A stretch of DNA of 5,024 bases, from NCBI GenBank assembly GCA_013695245.1, contig JACDAW010000162.1, positions 1 through 5,024 on the forward strand, read 5' to 3'. Position 1 is the first letter of the stretch. Each line of letters starts with the position of its first letter. Shown piece after piece: positions 5,017-5,024 of this stretch. The notes beneath the pieces were generated by a model. It searched no databases and had not been told where the DNA came from. It worked only from the letters and a program-made list of their open reading frames with translations. The DNA comes from Pyrinomonadaceae bacterium. Lineage in GTDB: Bacteria; Acidobacteriota; Blastocatellia; Pyrinomonadales; Pyrinomonadaceae. A program made the translations under genes and the position numbers.

Positions 5017-5024
5017 GGTTACAG

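Overview
The window looks like ordinary chromosomal DNA from a free-living bacterium. An Acidobacteriota (Blastocatellia-like) source is my best guess. That guess rests on the RsbW/RsbV-type pair, a WGxxGxxG-type envelope protein, and a GATTTNN heptamer inverted repeat between genes. It is inference; no rRNA or other phylogenetic marker is present. Hand counts on sample lines give about 57-67% GC in aroA/aroK, about 35-43% in the YcxB-like gene, and about 50% in the first gene, so the composition is patchy.

Layout. Positions 42-362 (+) encode a small conserved protein of unknown function, of the sort often annotated as plasmid-related, followed by a strong hairpin (383-412). Positions 363-546 form an AT-rich convergent gap. 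From 3300 down to 547 four genes lie on the minus strand. They are a two-membrane-segment YcxB-like protein, aroA (EPSP synthase), aroK (shikimate kinase, overlapping aroA by ATGA), and a 68-residue hypothetical protein with its own Shine-Dalgarno. Positions 3301-3629 form a divergent intergenic region with a good sigma70-type promoter (TTGACA-17-TTAAAT) facing right. From 3630 rightward (+) come an RsbW/SpoIIAB-like serine kinase (GTG start), an inverted repeat built of heptamers, a STAS-domain RsbV/SpoIIAA-like antagonist, and a TTG-started secreted protein. The last has an Asn run, a WGxxGxxG membrane segment and a charged tail.

Function. aroA and aroK carry out two nearby steps of the shikimate pathway to chorismate: AroK phosphorylates shikimate and AroA adds the enolpyruvyl group. 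They are almost certainly translationally coupled. The kinase and STAS protein form a candidate partner-switching pair. No sigma factor or phosphatase is visible, so the output is unknown. I saw no CRISPR, tRNA, rRNA, transposase or defence system. The most unusual items are the heptamer-based inverted repeat inside the partner-switching locus, the WGxxGxxG protein beside it, and a -10 placement that would make aroA mRNA leaderless.
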